A DNA stretch of 64,000 bases, taken from NCBI RefSeq assembly GCF_016464305.1, contig NZ_JAEIOJ010000016.1, positions 44,251-108,250 on the forward strand. Reading direction: 5' to 3'. This document shows, one piece after another, positions 41,823 through 50,298 of the stretch. The position numbers and the translations under genes were made by a program. Each line of letters begins with the position of its first letter. Positions within the stretch are counted from its first letter, which is position 1. The stretch comes from Umezawaea beigongshangensis (GTDB taxonomy: Bacteria > Actinomycetota > Actinomycetes > Mycobacteriales > Pseudonocardiaceae). The notes beneath the pieces were generated by a model. It worked only from the letters and a program-made list of their open reading frames with translations, ran no database searches and was not told the origin of the DNA.

Positions 41823-43120
41823 CCGAGGTCCGCACGGCCTCCGGTGTGCTGCGCGGTGAACCCCTGGCCGGGGGAGTGACGGTCTTCCGGGGCGTCCGCT
41901 ACGCCGCGCCGCCCTTCGGCTCGTCGCGCTTCGAACCTCCCGTACCGCCCGCGCCGTGGCGGGGTGTGCGCGACCACGTGCGCTTCGGGCCGATCTCCCC
42001 GCAGTCGGCGCGCCTGCCCGGTGCGCCGACCTGGTCGCCGGGTGACGAGGACGTCCTCACGCTCACCGTGTGGGCTCCGCGTTCCGGCCACCCGCTGCCG
42101 GTGCTGTTCTGGGTGCACGGCGGCGCGTTCACCTTCGGCTCCTCCGCGCAGCCCGACTTCGACGGGGCCCACCTCGCCCGCAGCGGTCTGGTCGTGGTCA
42201 CGGTCAACCACCGGCTCGGCTTCGAGGGCTTCGGTCACGTGCCGGGGCGCCCGGACAACCGCGGACTGCTGGATCTGGCCGCCGCGCTGGGATGGGTGCG
42301 CGACCACGTCGCCGCGTTCGGCGGTGATCCGGAGCGGGTGACGGCCGCCGGGCAGTCCTCGGGAGCCTCGGCGGTGCTGTGCCTCGCGGTGATGCCGGCC
42401 GGGCGCGGCCTGTTCCGGCGGATCGTCGCGCACAGTCCGGTGGAGGCGTTCTTCACCGTCGCCGAGGCCCGCTCGATCGCGGGTGAACTGGGCACGGGCA
42501 CACCCGCCGAGCTGGTGGCCGCGTCCGATCGGCTCGTCGCCCGCTACCGCGCCGATCCGCGCGCCGGACGACCGCACCACGAGCAGGTGCTCCACGCGCC
42601 CGTCGTCGACGGCGACGTGCTGCCCGCGCCCGTGCTGGAGAGCCCGGTGCCGCAGGTGGAGCTGCTGCTGTGCAGCACGACCGAGGAGAGCCGGCTCTTC
42701 CACGCGGTCGGCTCGCTGCCCGCCGTCACCGAGCGGGAGGTGGCCGAGTACGCCGCCGTGCTGGGGCGCGACGTGCCGGTGCGCGACACGGTGCTGGAGT
42801 CCTACCTCGCACTGCACGACACCCGGTACGCCGGGTACGCCGACGCGCTCGCCCGCTGGCACGGCGGCGCGTTCGCCGCGCGGTTCGACCGGCGGCGCGG
42901 CGGAGCGGTCCGGGCCTGGCACTGCGCCGACGTGCCCTTCGCGTTCGGCAACCTCGACGCACCGGGAGCGGACTTCCTGATCGGCGGTCCGCCGGACCAG
43001 CGCGACCGCGAGCTCTCCGGCCGGATGCTCCGAGCCTGGCGCGACTTCGCCACCTCGGGTGTTCCGGGCTGGGCCGCCGGGAGCGACCACACGTGGGACG
43101 TCCGGCCCGGACGACGGTGA
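41819..43120 (+). CDS. Type B carboxylesterase
   Basis: This is a 433-aa alpha/beta hydrolase, shorter than the usual 480-550. GVRYAAPPFGSSRFEPP is the N-terminal family block. The oxyanion hole is WVHGGAFTFGS, the nucleophile sits in AGQSSGAS, the acid is probably in TTEESRLF and the His in AWHCADVPFAFGN. It has no signal peptide. It hydrolyses esters, possibly xenobiotics; the substrate is unknown. Its ATG overlaps the preceding frame. Confidence 0.88.
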   Translation: MTEVRTASGVLRGEPLAGGVTVFRGVRYAAPPFGSSRFEPPVPPAPWRGVRDHVRFGPISPQSARLPGAPTWSPGDEDVLTLTVWAPRSGHPLPVLFWVHGGAFTFGSSAQPDFDGAHLARSGLVVVTVNHRLGFEGFGHVPGRPDNRGLLDLAAALGWVRDHVAAFGGDPERVTAAGQSSGASAVLCLAVMPAGRGLFRRIVAHSPVEAFFTVAEARSIAGELGTGTPAELVAASDRLVARYRADPRAGRPHHEQVLHAPVVDGDVLPAPVLESPVPQVELLLCSTTEESRLFHAVGSLPAVTEREVAEYAAVLGRDVPVRDTVLESYLALHDTRYAGYADALARWHGGAFAARFDRRRGGAVRAWHCADVPFAFGNLDAPGADFLIGGPPDQRDRELSGRMLRAWRDFATSGVPGWAAGSDHTWDVRPGRR

Positions 43121-43180
43121 CCGCATCACGAGACGGCAACGACGGGGTTGACGGCGTCGCGCCGCGGACATCCCCCGCGC

Positions 43181-43408
43181 ATGAACGCGATCGCGAGGGT
43201 GGTGCGCCGGTTCGACCGACCGGTTGTGGCGCTGGCAGCCGTGTACCTGTTGGTCGCGGCGGTGAACGTGGTGCTCGCGGTGACGCAGACCGCGGTGTGG
43301 CAGGGGCTGCTCGGTGTGCTGCTGCTGTCCGCGGCCGTCGGGCTGATCGGGTACGAGATCAAGCGCCAGGCCGGGGCACGCTCCCGCACCGGGACCAGGC
43401 GTATCTGA
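43181..43408 (+). CDS. Small membrane protein
   Basis: This is a 75-aa protein with two hydrophobic helices (about residues 15-37 and 42-60) between basic ends. The ATG at 43181 starts just before a basic region. No family is recognised. It lies between the esterase and the papain-like gene, same strand, 60 bp or more from each. Confidence 0.55.
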   Translation: MNAIARVVRRFDRPVVALAAVYLLVAAVNVVLAVTQTAVWQGLLGVLLLSAAVGLIGYEIKRQAGARSRTGTRRI

Positions 43409-43475
43409 CCCGCTCGTCGATCCTCCTCCAGTCACGGGACGGTGACCGCCGTCACAGGAGCGGACGAGGATCGCT

Positions 43476-44252
43476 GTGCGCTACCGACCGATGGACGCCG
43501 AGCCGGACGAGCGCCGGTTCGGTCGCCACGTGCCCGACGACTGGCGGCACGTCGACGACTACCCGCTGACCGCGCTGCGGATGGCGGAACGCCCGGTGCG
43601 CACGCCCGTGGTGATCGGCGTGAACTGGTACGCGGAGATGGACGAGCGGATCGTCGACGAGCGCAGCGGGGAGACGTTCATCGCCCGCTCGGGCGCTGCG
43701 TCGCTGACGAGGATCAGGGGCGGGCACTGCGTGTGCCTGGAGCCGGGAGGCGAGCCCGACACCGCGGCGGAGCACGAGTTCTACGACCAGGGAGCCGAGG
43801 GCGCGTGCGTGGGGTTCGGCTGGTCGCGGTGCATGACGCTGCTCAACGGCGGCCGCTACGCCGCCCGCTGGCTGTGGGACCGCAGCAAGGAGCGCGACGA
43901 GTGGCCGCAGACCAACCCCGGTGACGACCAGGGCACGTCGGTGCGTGCCGCGGCCGAGGTGCTGATCTCCGCAGGTCACGTGCCGTGGGAGGACGTGCTG
44001 ACCGGCGACGACCACGTCGCTCGCGCCGCGTACCGCGCCGACACCGCCCAGGGCATCAGCGCGTACCGCTGGGCGAGGTCGGTCGACGAGGTGCACGCCG
44101 TGCTCGACAACCCCGTCGCCGACCAGCTGGGCGCCGTTCCGATCCTCAACTCGTGGGGGCGGGAGTACCCCCACCGCGTGTGGCTGCCGGACGACGTGTT
44201 CGACCGGTTGATCGCGGAGGACGGGGAGGTGGCGGTGCCGACCGACCGGTGA
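43476..44252 (+). CDS. Papain-like (C1-type) cysteine protease homologue with permuted motif order
   Basis: This is a 258-aa protein with no signal peptide. It has FYDQGAEGACVGFG with the candidate nucleophile Cys111, as in DQGxxGSCxGF of papain relatives, and ILNSWG with Asn225. The block expected between them, PVVIGVNWY (44-52) plus GGHCV with His84, lies before the Cys. The motif order is therefore His-Cys-Asn, not Cys-His-Asn, a likely segment permutation. The enzyme could be a peptidase, a transglutaminase-like enzyme or inactive. The stop codon lies in the first unit of a 25-bp tandem repeat. Confidence 0.7.
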   Translation: MRYRPMDAEPDERRFGRHVPDDWRHVDDYPLTALRMAERPVRTPVVIGVNWYAEMDERIVDERSGETFIARSGAASLTRIRGGHCVCLEPGGEPDTAAEHEFYDQGAEGACVGFGWSRCMTLLNGGRYAARWLWDRSKERDEWPQTNPGDDQGTSVRAAAEVLISAGHVPWEDVLTGDDHVARAAYRADTAQGISAYRWARSVDEVHAVLDNPVADQLGAVPILNSWGREYPHRVWLPDDVFDRLIAEDGEVAVPTDR

Positions 44253-44341
44253 CGGTCGATCGGGTGCTGGCCGGTGACGGTCGATCGGGTGCTGGCCGGT
44301 GACGGTCGATCGGGTGCTGGCCGGTGACGGTCGATCGGGTG
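44248..44341. repeat. 25-bp tandem repeat, 3.8 copies, across a stop codon
   Basis: Units start at 44248, 44273, 44298 and 44323 (the last 19 bp long). Each begins GGTGACGGTCGATCGG and ends GTGCTGGCC. The first contains the TGA of the papain-like gene. Degenerate half-units continue to about 44370. There are no spacers, so it is not a CRISPR. Confidence 0.9.
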
Positions 44342-44374
44342 TCGATCGGGTGCCGACCGGTGATGGTCGGGGCG

Positions 44375-44560
44375 CTATTCCTTCCGCTGCAGCAGCGACG
44401 GGCCGATGATGCGGCGGACGATGCGCTTGGCGATGGGCTTCTTGCGCTGCGGCGCCGGGACCGCGGGCGCGACGGCGTCGCGGAAGTGGGGTGCGGGGTG
44501 CGGAGAAGCTGCTGCCTCCGGGATGGTGGTCGCGAACAGGTTCGGCTCACTGCCAGGCAT
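44375..44560 (-). CDS. Small basic-tailed protein, 61 aa
   Basis: This frame has very high third-position G/C over 62 codons and encodes a Pro/Ala-rich N-terminal half followed by a strongly cationic amphipathic tail (KKPIAKRIVRRIIGPSLLQR). The ATG at 44560 has no clear ribosome site; GTG 44572 is an alternative. There is no export signal. It converges on the papain-like gene across the tandem repeat. The tail could bind membrane, nucleic acid or act as a peptide precursor; no family is known. Confidence 0.5.
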   Translation of the reverse strand: MPGSEPNLFATTIPEAAASPHPAPHFRDAVAPAVPAPQRKKPIAKRIVRRIIGPSLLQRKE

Positions 44561-44981
44561 CGAGGTCGACACGGGGTCGATCTTGCCAGTTCCCCGTGAG
44601 GTGTGGCGGGGTGGGTGTCTCCACGACCGGGTGACGCTGAACAACGCGTGGTCGCAGGTCGGTTCACTCGTCCGGGGTGGTCGGCCGACCGGTTGCCGAC
44701 CGCGTCGCCGGGGAACTCGACGCGCAGCACCGCCTCCGGTCCGGGGGCGGCACCTCGCGCCGGCTCGCCCCGCGGCCGGGCGAGAAGCAGGCGCCCGCGC
44801 GTGGACCACGTCGACGGAGGCGTCCGGCGGCGGCAGGCGCTCGGCGAGCACCCGCGCCGCCGGCGTGCGCCGCCGGGCGTGGTCGAGCGGGTCGCGGTCG
44901 GACTCGGCACCGATCAGCCGTCCGGCCACCGGAACGGTCGTGGGGCGGGTCACCGAGCCACCGTCCCGGTGACCCGGTGGC
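44561..44981. other. 421-bp gap with possible decayed coding sequence
   Basis: On the minus strand, short stretches in two frames look protein-like (VPVAGRLIGAESDRDPLDHA near the right end; PEAVLRVEFPGDAVGN in the middle) but no continuous gene can be built. I see no hairpin or operator. Confidence 0.3.
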
Positions 44982-45896
44982 TCATCCGACGAGCAGGACG
45001 ACCTTGCCCCTGGCGTGGCCGGACTCGACCTGCTCGTGCACCTTCGCCGCGTCGGCCAGCGGCGCGGTCGAGGCGACGGCGATCGTGAGCCGGCCGGAGG
45101 CGGCCAGCCCCGCCAGTTCGGTCAGCAGCGCGACGTTCTCCTCCGGCGTGCCTCCGCCCGAGGAGAACGGGACGCCGAGCTCGGAGGCGGCGGGATCGGC
45201 GATGGTGACGATCCTGGACGTGCCGCCGCGCAGTTCGATCGAGTCGGGCAGCGCGCCCCGGCCCGCCACGTCGTAGACGGCGTCGACGCCGTTCGGCGCG
45301 ATCTCGCGCACCCGCTCGACGAGGCCGTCGCCGTAGAGCAGGGGGGTGGCGCCGAGCGCGCGGAGGTGCTCGTGGTTGGCCTCGCTCGCGGTGCCGATCA
45401 CCGTCGCGCCGCGGGCCACGGCGAGCTGGACGCCGATGGTGCCCACACCGCCCGCGGCCCCGTGCACCAGCAGCACGTCCCCCGCGGTGACGGCGAGCAG
45501 GTCCAGGGCCCGCTGCGACGTCTCACCCGCGACGGGCAGCGCCGCGGCCTCCTCCCAGCTCAGCTCGGCCGGCTTGCGCACGACGCGCGTGGCGAGCACC
45601 TGTTCGGCGTAGGCGCCGGTGTCGCTCCACCCGAAGACCTCGTCTCCGACCGCGAGTTCGGTGACGCCCTCGCCCAGCTCCTCGACCACACCGGCGAACT
45701 CCGCGCCGGGCGTCGACGGCAGCGGCGTGGGGAACACCTCCCGCATCGCCCCGGAGCGGACCTTGACGTCGAACGGGTTCGCACCCGCGGTGCGCACGCG
45801 GGCCCTGACCTGCCCCGGACCGGGTGACGGAACGTCGACCTCGGCCTCGTGCAGCACGTCGGGACCGCCGAACTCCTCGAAGATGATGGCCTTCAC
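44982..45896 (-). CDS. NADP-dependent quinone oxidoreductase-like protein (MDR family)
   Basis: This is a 304-aa medium-chain reductase. The GroES-like N-terminal domain (MKAIIFEEFGGPDVLHEAEV; TPGAEFAGVVEELGEGV) is followed by a Rossmann domain with VHGAAGGVGTIGVQLA. It lacks the catalytic and structural zinc Cys ligands, so it is a zinc-independent quinone or enone reductase. Its neighbour is the HxlR regulator, same strand, 112 bp upstream; they may be co-regulated. Confidence 0.88.
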   Translation of the reverse strand: MKAIIFEEFGGPDVLHEAEVDVPSPGPGQVRARVRTAGANPFDVKVRSGAMREVFPTPLPSTPGAEFAGVVEELGEGVTELAVGDEVFGWSDTGAYAEQVLATRVVRKPAELSWEEAAALPVAGETSQRALDLLAVTAGDVLLVHGAAGGVGTIGVQLAVARGATVIGTASEANHEHLRALGATPLLYGDGLVERVREIAPNGVDAVYDVAGRGALPDSIELRGGTSRIVTIADPAASELGVPFSSGGGTPEENVALLTELAGLAASGRLTIAVASTAPLADAAKVHEQVESGHARGKVVLLVG

Positions 45897-46008
45897 GTCG
45901 TCTCCTCCGTCGCGATCATCCGTGGCGTCTCGCCCAACTGAGCGGCGCGCGCACCTGTTCCGCGAAGCGGTGCGCTGTGACCTGGTTCACATCTCGTGGT
46001 CGGGAGGA

Positions 46009-46404
46009 TCAGCGCTCACGGGCGTCGTAGGCGGCGCGCGCGGCGGTGACCTCGGCTGCGGACTCCTCGAACAGGTCGGCGAGGGCGCGCAGCTGCGTCG
46101 AGACGCGTGCGCCGAGCGGGGTGAGGGAGTACTCGACGTGCGCCGGGATGACCGTCACGACCTCGCGGGACACCATGCCGTCGCGCTCCAGGGTCTGCAG
46201 GGTCTGGGCGAGCATCTTCTCGCTCACGCCGTCGACGCGGCGGCGCAGCGCGTTGAAGCGGTGGTCGCCCTCGCCGAGTGCGAGCATCGCCAGTGTTCCC
46301 CACTTGCTCGCCACGTCCTCCATCGTGGCGCGCGACGGGCAGTCGCGGGCGAACACGTCGGCGACCAGCGCGTCGGACGGGGTGATCTGGCACGTCTCGG
46401 ACAT
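46009..46404 (-). CDS. HxlR-family regulator
   Basis: This is a 131-aa winged-helix protein: Cys30 in CPSRATMEDVASKWGTLAML, a redox-sensing position known in HypR/QorR-type members, then RVDGVSEKMLAQTLQTLERD and the wing VEYSLTPLG. The ATG at 46404 is used. It is divergent from the NmrA/quinone reductase gene at 46487, with an inverted repeat between; together they look like a thiol- or quinone-stress pair. The reductase at 44982 may belong to the same regulon. Confidence 0.88.
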   Translation of the reverse strand: MSETCQITPSDALVADVFARDCPSRATMEDVASKWGTLAMLALGEGDHRFNALRRRVDGVSEKMLAQTLQTLERDGMVSREVVTVIPAHVEYSLTPLGARVSTQLRALADLFEESAAEVTAARAAYDARER

Positions 46405-46438
46405 GCCCCCACGATACCGCAGCACCCGATGAATGGTG

Positions 46439-46461
46439 TGTACTGTGGAATAGTTAGTACA
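46439..46461. promoter_or_regulatory. HxlR operator between divergent genes
   Basis: TGTACT (46439-46444) and AGTACA (46456-46461) are an inverted repeat with an 11-bp spacer, in an A/T-rich island 26 bp before the oxidoreductase start. HxlR proteins typically bind GTAC-containing dyads. Confidence 0.65.
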
Positions 46462-46486
46462 TGCCAGATGTGGTCAAGGGAGAGAC

Positions 46487-47344
<858 letters not shown>

Positions 47345-47354
47345 GACCGGCCTC

Positions 47355-47379
47355 GGGCCGTCGTGCTCCGCGACGGCCC
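47355..47379. terminator. Bidirectional hairpin between quinone reductase and MarR genes
   Basis: GGGCCGTCG (47355-47363), loop TGCTCCG, and CGACGGCCC (47371-47379) form a perfect stem, 11 bp after one stop and 9 bp from the other. Confidence 0.7.
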
Positions 47380-47387
47380 CGAGCGGT

Positions 47388-47846
47388 TCAGGAGGAGCGC
47401 GGACGCGCGGGCAGGTGGTGCAGCGCCTCCACCAGCGGGGCCAGTTCTGCCTGCTCCGCCGCGTGGGCGAGCGTCGTCTCCAGGGTCGCGTCGTGCGTGG
47501 GGTGGGCCGCGCGCAGCAGTTGCTCGCCCAGCGGGGTCAGCTCCGTGTAGACGCCGCGCCGATCGTCGGCGCAGATGATCCGCGTGAGCAGCCCGCGGTC
47601 CTCCAGGCGGTTGACCAGGCGGGTGGTGGCGCTGCTCGACAGGGCGGTGGCGCGAGCCAGCTGCTGCATCCGCATGTGCCACCCGTCCTGGCGCGACAGC
47701 GCGTCGAGCACGGTGAACTCCACGACGGACAGCTCGTGTCCGGCCTGCAGGGCCTTCTCCAGCGCCGAGTCGATCAGGCCGTGCAGAGCGGCCAGCGTCC
47801 GCCAGCCCTCGGCGCGGATCTCGACGGCGTCGTCCGCGATACCCAT
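47388..47846 (-). CDS. MarR-family regulator
   Basis: This is a 152-aa protein with the MarR winged helix: LSVVEFTVLDALSRQ, MRMQQLARATALSSSATTRL, VNRLEDRGLLTR, and the wing ADDRRGVYTELTPLG. N- and C-terminal helices form the dimer. The ATG at 47846 follows AGGAGAGG; an upstream frame is not needed. The nearest possible target is the DUF1772 gene upstream on the same strand. The ligand is unknown. Confidence 0.9.
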   Translation of the reverse strand: MGIADDAVEIRAEGWRTLAALHGLIDSALEKALQAGHELSVVEFTVLDALSRQDGWHMRMQQLARATALSSSATTRLVNRLEDRGLLTRIICADDRRGVYTELTPLGEQLLRAAHPTHDATLETTLAHAAEQAELAPLVEALHHLPARPRSS

Positions 47847-47967
47847 CGGACCCTCTCCTCGGGATTCTCGGCCCATCTTAGCAGCTCACGCGCACAAAGA
47901 GCGTCTGCAACTACCTGGTGGGACGAGCGGTGCGGCGGACGGACGTTCTTGCGCGGGTCCGCCGCGA

Positions 47968-48432
47968 TCACCGCGCGAGCGCCACCACCAGGCAGAGCAG
48001 AGCGCACACCGACACCACCGTGCGCACGGTGTTCCAGCGCACCCACCCGGACTCGAACGCCGCCCGCGCCGCCGTCGCGTCGGCCACCTCCGCCGCGTCC
48101 AGCCGGTTGTTCATCGGCACGTTCACGGCGACGGTGATGCCCGTCTCGACGACGAGCAGCACGAGCGCCACCGCGATCCACCTGGTCGCGGCCCAGTCGT
48201 CCGCGATCCCGTGCAGCACGGCGGCGAGCGCCGTCAGCAGGGGTGCGCCGAGGAAGCCGAGGAGGAACCGGCCGTTGAGGATCGCGACGTTCATCCGCTG
48301 CATCGCGACCACGAACGTCCGGTCGTCGGTCCGGGCCAGGCCGGGCATCACGGAGGTGCTGAAGGCGTGGAAGACGCCGGCGAGCACTCCGGTGGCGACC
48401 GTCGCGGCGATCAGCGCGCCCGTCGTCAGCAC
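47968..48432 (-). CDS. DUF1772/anthrone-oxygenase-family membrane protein
   Basis: This is a 154-aa protein with four membrane helices (about residues 5-24, 52-76, 84-104 and 133-152) and the family pattern VFHAFSTSVMPGL near the N-terminus and NVPMNNRLD in the loop. Some members are linked to anthrone oxidation; most are uncharacterised. Start is GTG 48432. Lying upstream of the MarR gene on the same strand, it may be regulated by it. Confidence 0.82.
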   Translation of the reverse strand: MLTTGALIAATVATGVLAGVFHAFSTSVMPGLARTDDRTFVVAMQRMNVAILNGRFLLGFLGAPLLTALAAVLHGIADDWAATRWIAVALVLLVVETGITVAVNVPMNNRLDAAEVADATAARAAFESGWVRWNTVRTVVSVCALLCLVVALAR

Positions 48433-48550
48433 GTGTTCCGCCCGCGCCCCGCCCCGCGCGGCCGCGCGCGGCGGCTCGCTCGTGCGGATGTCGTGTCCTC
48501 GTTCACGGCACCAGTCAACCGGTGCCGGCGCGTCGCACCGTCGTCGGGGG

Positions 48551-49027
48551 TCAGCGACGGAGGCTGCCGGGCGGGGCGCCCCGGTCCAGCGAGCCCCAGT
48601 CGGGTGCGGCCTGCCGCCCGACGAGGTCCTCCGCCTCGCGCAGCGCGTCGTCGCCGATCTCGGCGATCGCCCTGCGGACCACCACCAGCGGCTCGTTGTC
48701 CGGTCCGCGCCCGCACTCCGCGCCGTCCAGGACCCACGGGTGGGTTCCGACCGCTCGCAGGTGCCCGTAGTCGAGCAGCTTGCGCGCGAGCCACAGGCGC
48801 GGAGACCGGTCGGCCCACCACGGCTCCACGGCCAGGGAGTTCGCCGACAGCCCCGTCAGCGGCACTCCGGTGAGGCTGTCCCCGCTCACGCTGCCCGCGT
48901 CGGCGAGCGGTCCGAGCGACCAGCGCACGTAGAGGGCCTCGGCCGGTCCGGCCGACGCCACCAGCAGGACGAGCGCGTCGAGGTCCTGGAGGACGGGGAG
49001 GTCGGTGGAGGACGGCTGCACGGGCAT
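48551..49027 (-). CDS. DUF6098-family protein
   Basis: This is a 158-aa protein with the features I recall for DUF6098: YVRWSLGPLAD, SGDSLTGVPLTGLSANSLAV, EPWWADRSPRLWLARKLLDY, and GAECGRGPDNEPLVV. It has no membrane segment or signal. The function is unknown. The ATG at 49027 gives the family length. It stands alone on the minus strand. Confidence 0.8.
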   Translation of the reverse strand: MPVQPSSTDLPVLQDLDALVLLVASAGPAEALYVRWSLGPLADAGSVSGDSLTGVPLTGLSANSLAVEPWWADRSPRLWLARKLLDYGHLRAVGTHPWVLDGAECGRGPDNEPLVVVRRAIAEIGDDALREAEDLVGRQAAPDWGSLDRGAPPGSLRR

Positions 49028-49134
49028 CGGGTGCCCCGTCCGAACCCGCTCATGCCGGCGCGTGCGCGTTCGGTCGCGCTCGTCGGACGTCCGACCGGGA
49101 CCCGGTCGACTCGCCGGGCCGGCGGGACGAGAGG

Positions 49135-49965
49135 TCACCAGTGCGCGGGGCGGGTCAGCGACGGCGGCAGAGCGGTCTGGGCGTCGCCCCGCGCCGCGTC
49201 GAGCTGGGCCTGCACCAGGAAGAGGCTCTCCCGCAGGTCCGCGCCCGACAGGTCGGCGCTGCGCAGGTCCGCGCCGATGAGGTCGGCCGTCCGCAGGTCG
49301 GCACGCCGCAGGTCGGCGCCGATCAGGTACGCGCCCCGCAGGTTGGCGCCCCGCAGGTCGGCCCCCCGGAGCTTGGCGCCGATGAGGTCGGCCCCGCGGT
49401 GCTCCTTCCTGCGGCGACCGGCACCGGCGCGGACGAGTTCGCTCGTGCGCACCAGCAGGCCGTTGACCTCCTGCCGGTGCGCCGCCACGTCCAGCTCCAG
49501 CAGGGCGTCGGGGCCGAGTCCGGCGAGCCGCTCGGTCTCGTCGCGCGCCCGGCCGAGCTCGGCGCGCAGCGCCCTGGCGGGCGGCAGCGTCAGCGCCTCG
49601 GTGAGGTGGTGGAGCAGCTCGTGCAGCTGCCGCACGACCGGGAAGACCTCGAACATCTGCTTCGCGGTGTCCGGCGCCTGCCGCCAGCTCGTGCCGCCGA
49701 AGGTGATCTGCGAGACCTGCTGACCCGCGCCGAAGCAGTCGTACACGGTGCACCCGGCGAAGCCCCGCTGCCGCAGGCGGGTGTGGATGCCGCAGCGGAA
49801 GTCGTCCTGGAGGTTGGGGCAGGCGTGCCCCGCGCCCTTGTCGATCGCGAAGTCCGTCGACGCGGCGAAGGCCGGTGCGACGCAGCACAGGGCGAAGCAC
49901 CGTTCGCAGTCGGCGCGCAGCTCGGGATGCCCCCGGTCGGCGGGGCGTTCGTGGTTCTCGGACAA
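49135..49965 (-). CDS. Pentapeptide-repeat protein with Cys-rich N-terminal domain
   Basis: This is a 276-aa protein. The first 90 residues contain about ten Cys ([33 protein letters not shown]), suggesting metal binding. A helical middle part follows, and then about 12 A(D/N)LxG pentapeptides ([20 protein letters not shown]) that build a right-handed beta helix. TTG 49965 is chosen from GGGAGAG upstream. Such proteins can mimic DNA or scaffold complexes; the Cys-rich part is a recurrent actinobacterial arrangement of unknown role. Confidence 0.82.
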   Translation of the reverse strand: MSENHERPADRGHPELRADCERCFALCCVAPAFAASTDFAIDKGAGHACPNLQDDFRCGIHTRLRQRGFAGCTVYDCFGAGQQVSQITFGGTSWRQAPDTAKQMFEVFPVVRQLHELLHHLTEALTLPPARALRAELGRARDETERLAGLGPDALLELDVAAHRQEVNGLLVRTSELVRAGAGRRRKEHRGADLIGAKLRGADLRGANLRGAYLIGADLRRADLRTADLIGADLRSADLSGADLRESLFLVQAQLDAARGDAQTALPPSLTRPAHW

Positions 49966-50106
49966 CGTGCTGCTCTCCCGTGCGCGGTGACCCGTGCTGC
50001 GACGGATGGTGTGAGCAGCACCTTCGGTGCGAAATCCTAGTCGACGCCCGACCTGCGGGTGTCCCTCGGTGCGGTCGCCGGACATCGCCGGTCCGAGGCG
50101 GACGGC

Positions 50107-50220
50107 GTGTCCAGGAGCTTCTCGCTCACCGTGGACCGCACCGATCCGACCGCGCCGATCCGGTTCTGGGCGGATGCGCTGGGGTGGGAGGTCGAGCGTC
50201 CGCCCCGGTCGGCGCGGGGC
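50107..50220 (+). pseudogene. Truncated VOC/glyoxalase fragment
   Basis: From GTG 50107 the frame reads [20 protein letters not shown] and LGWEVE, the first beta-alpha unit of a glyoxalase-type protein, then turns into Arg/Pro noise with no second half. It is a 5' remnant beside the epoxide hydrolase gene. Confidence 0.45.
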
Positions 50221-50298
50221 CGCACCCCGGAACCACCGCGGCGCAGCTCCGCGCGGACCGCCGCGGTGCCGTGGCACGGCGGCGGTCCGCGCTCGGGA

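Noticed and set aside
44248..44341. Tandem repeat as a CRISPR array
   Set aside because: Units are directly adjacent with no spacers, and no cas genes are near.
44561..44953. Longer version of the 61-aa protein reaching upstream
   Set aside because: The extra part is a mix of plausible and noise segments in changing frames with no ribosome site.
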